Of a stretch of DNA of 8,788 bases, positions 7,804 through 8,788 are shown in pieces (positions within the stretch are counted from its first letter, which is position 1; each line of letters opens with the position of its first letter). The DNA is from JBELHJ01 sp042091495 (lineage in GTDB: Bacteria; Bacteroidota; Bacteroidia; Flavobacteriales; Flavobacteriaceae), in contig JBELHJ010000072.1 of assembly GCA_042091495.1 (NCBI GenBank), forward strand, positions 1 to 8,788, in the 5' to 3' direction. The position numbers and the translations under genes were made by a program. The notes below the pieces were generated by a model. That model did not search any database, had not been told where the DNA came from, and was given only the letters and a program-made list of their open reading frames with translations.

Positions 7804-7815
7804 ATGTAATTACAT
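7804..7815. promoter_or_regulatory. 12-bp perfect palindrome, possible operator
   Basis: ATGTAATTACAT is a perfect 12-bp palindrome in the gap upstream of dnaG. A near-match to the -7 element on the - strand, TACGTTTTG (7826-7818), sits just upstream, so a dimeric regulator bound here would overlap the start of a dnaG transcript. A second small palindrome, AACAT-G-ATGTT (7788-7798), lies 5 bp away. In AT-rich DNA both could be chance, and part of the sequence may belong to a decayed coding remnant. Confidence 0.25.
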
Positions 7816-7845
7816 ATCAAAACGTAAGCCAACAGCAATGTTATT
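7810..7845 (-). pseudogene. Possible C-terminal remnant of an outer-membrane beta-barrel gene
   Basis: In a - strand frame different from the prenyl synthase gene, and overlapping its last bases, the sequence reads NNIAVGLRFDM followed by TAA (7812-7810). Alternating hydrophobic residues with a GLRF-type ending at the extreme C-terminus are typical of the last beta strand of Bacteroidota outer-membrane barrels. The frame is closed by a TAG three codons further upstream, so no complete gene exists. It may be the tail left after deletion of a barrel gene that once lay between the prenyl synthase gene and dnaG. The stretch is short and coincidence is a real possibility. Confidence 0.25.
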
Positions 7846-8788
7846 TTTTTCGGTCTATAACGTAGTTAACCATGAGTTCTAAAGCAGATTTAAATTCAGA
7901 CTCTGGATAAAAATTTAGGATTGATAGAGCTTCATCTTTAAAAGTATTCATTTTATTTATTGCAAAATCAAGACCTCCTTTGTCTTTAACAAAAGTAATG
8001 ACTTGCTTAACTCTTTTTTTATCTCTATTGTGATTTTTAATGGAATTAATTAGCCACTTTTTGTCTTCCTTGGTTACCTTATTAAGAACGTGTATTAATG
8101 GTAAAGTCATTTTTTTTTCTTTAATATCTATTCCAGTGGGTTTACCAATAGCTTCATTGCCATAATCAAATAAATCATCTTTAATTTGAAAAGCCATTCC
8201 TATAAGTTCTCCAAATTTTCGCATGCGTTCTACATGGTCTGAATTAGGCTTTACAGATGCTGCACCTAAACTGCAACATGCTGCAATTAATGTAGCTGTT
8301 TTTTGTCTAATGATGTTGTAATAAACCGTTTCTGTTATGTCTAAACGCCTGGCTTTTTCAATTTGTAATAATTCACCTTCACTCATTTCTCGAACTGCTA
8401 CAGAGATAATCTTTAACAAATCAAAATCATCGTTATCAATAGATAATAATAACCCTTTAGATAAGAGATAATCTCCTATTAAAACCGCAATTTTATTTTT
8501 CCAAAGTGCATTGACTGAAAAAAAACTTCTTCTTCTATTACTATCATCAACAACATCATCATGAATTAAAGTGGCTGTATGAATTAGTTCAATAACAGAG
8601 GCGCCTCTATAGGTACGATCATTAACATGTCCATTGTTAATCATTTTAGAAACCAAAAAAACAAACATAGGACGCATTTGTTTTCCCTTTCTATTTACAA
8701 CATAATGTGTGATTCTATTTAAAAGAGCTACTTTACTAGACATTGATAAATGAAACTTTTGCTCAAAAAGATTCATTTCATATGCAAT
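7841..8788 (-). CDS. Long-chain polyprenyl diphosphate synthase (5' end outside window)
   Basis: This trans-prenyltransferase extends allylic diphosphates with isopentenyl diphosphate. In this phylum it most likely makes the side chain of menaquinone. Counting from the Met at 8776, GKQMRP (31-36), the first Asp-rich motif DDVVD (73-77), the conserved lysines and GKPTG region, and the second Asp-rich motif DDLFD (200-204) are all present, so the enzyme should be active. A small residue (Ala68) five positions before the first motif is typical of long-chain producers. The Met at 8776 is probably not the real start: the frame stays open to the window edge and reads I-A-Y-E before it, and 311 residues is slightly short for the family (about 320-325). 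The gene is therefore treated as partial. It ends 112 bp before dnaG on the same strand, with no terminator seen between them. Confidence 0.93.
   Translation of the reverse strand: MAYEMNLFEQKFHLSMSSKVALLNRITHYVVNRKGKQMRPMFVFLVSKMINNGHVNDRTYRGASVIELIHTATLIHDDVVDDSNRRRSFFSVNALWKNKIAVLIGDYLLSKGLLLSIDNDDFDLLKIISVAVREMSEGELLQIEKARRLDITETVYYNIIRQKTATLIAACCSLGAASVKPNSDHVERMRKFGELIGMAFQIKDDLFDYGNEAIGKPTGIDIKEKKMTLPLIHVLNKVTKEDKKWLINSIKNHNRDKKRVKQVITFVKDKGGLDFAINKMNTFKDEALSILNFYPESEFKSALELMVNYVIDRKK

Noticed and set aside
7457..7882. Open + strand frame antisense to the dnaG 5' end
   Set aside because: It lies almost wholly opposite a strongly supported gene, its translation has no recognisable domain, and its continuation past dnaG reads through the inverted repeat and the end of another gene.

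Overview
The window looks like chromosomal DNA from a member of the Flavobacteriaceae or a close relative in the Bacteroidota. The evidence is a giant secreted protein with a type IX secretion (T9SS) type B C-terminal sorting domain, a Bacteroidota-style promoter (TTG-N17-TAnnTTTG), AT-rich DNA without clear Shine-Dalgarno sites, and a DnaG and polyprenyl synthetase that read like flavobacterial versions.

Layout. Positions 1-26 may hold the last codons of a + strand gene that lies outside the window. A symmetrical hairpin at 22-55 follows and can end transcription from both sides. Positions 63-4835 (- strand) encode a 1590-residue exported, probably cell-surface protein. Its parts are a signal peptide, an IgGFc-binding-like N-terminal region, two clusters of thrombospondin type-3-like acidic calcium-binding repeats (one with a recently duplicated 72-residue unit), Ig-like regions and the sorting domain. 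An AT-rich 307-bp intergenic region separates it from a divergently transcribed NarL/LuxR-type response regulator (5143-5772, + strand), which has a good promoter candidate at 5081-5108. The regulator ends in a 9-bp tail-to-tail overlap with dnaG (5764-7728, - strand). A 112-bp gap holds an inverted repeat covering the dnaG start, a palindrome and a possible remnant of an outer-membrane barrel gene. Beyond it, a long-chain polyprenyl diphosphate synthase (- strand) runs off the right edge.

How the genes relate. The prenyl synthase (quinone side chain) and dnaG (replication priming) are housekeeping genes on the same strand and may be partly cotranscribed. The response regulator and the surface protein share a divergent intergenic region, so control of the surface protein by the regulator is possible but is only inferred from position. 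No mobile element, CRISPR array, tRNA or rRNA was seen.

The points most worth a second look are: the regulator's receiver domain, which has Glu where the phosphorylated Asp should be; a DnaG whose four zinc ligands are all replaced; a 15-bp perfect inverted repeat that would fold the dnaG start codon into a hairpin; and a possible beta-barrel C-terminus fragment between the prenyl synthase gene and dnaG. No clearly new multi-gene system is evident.
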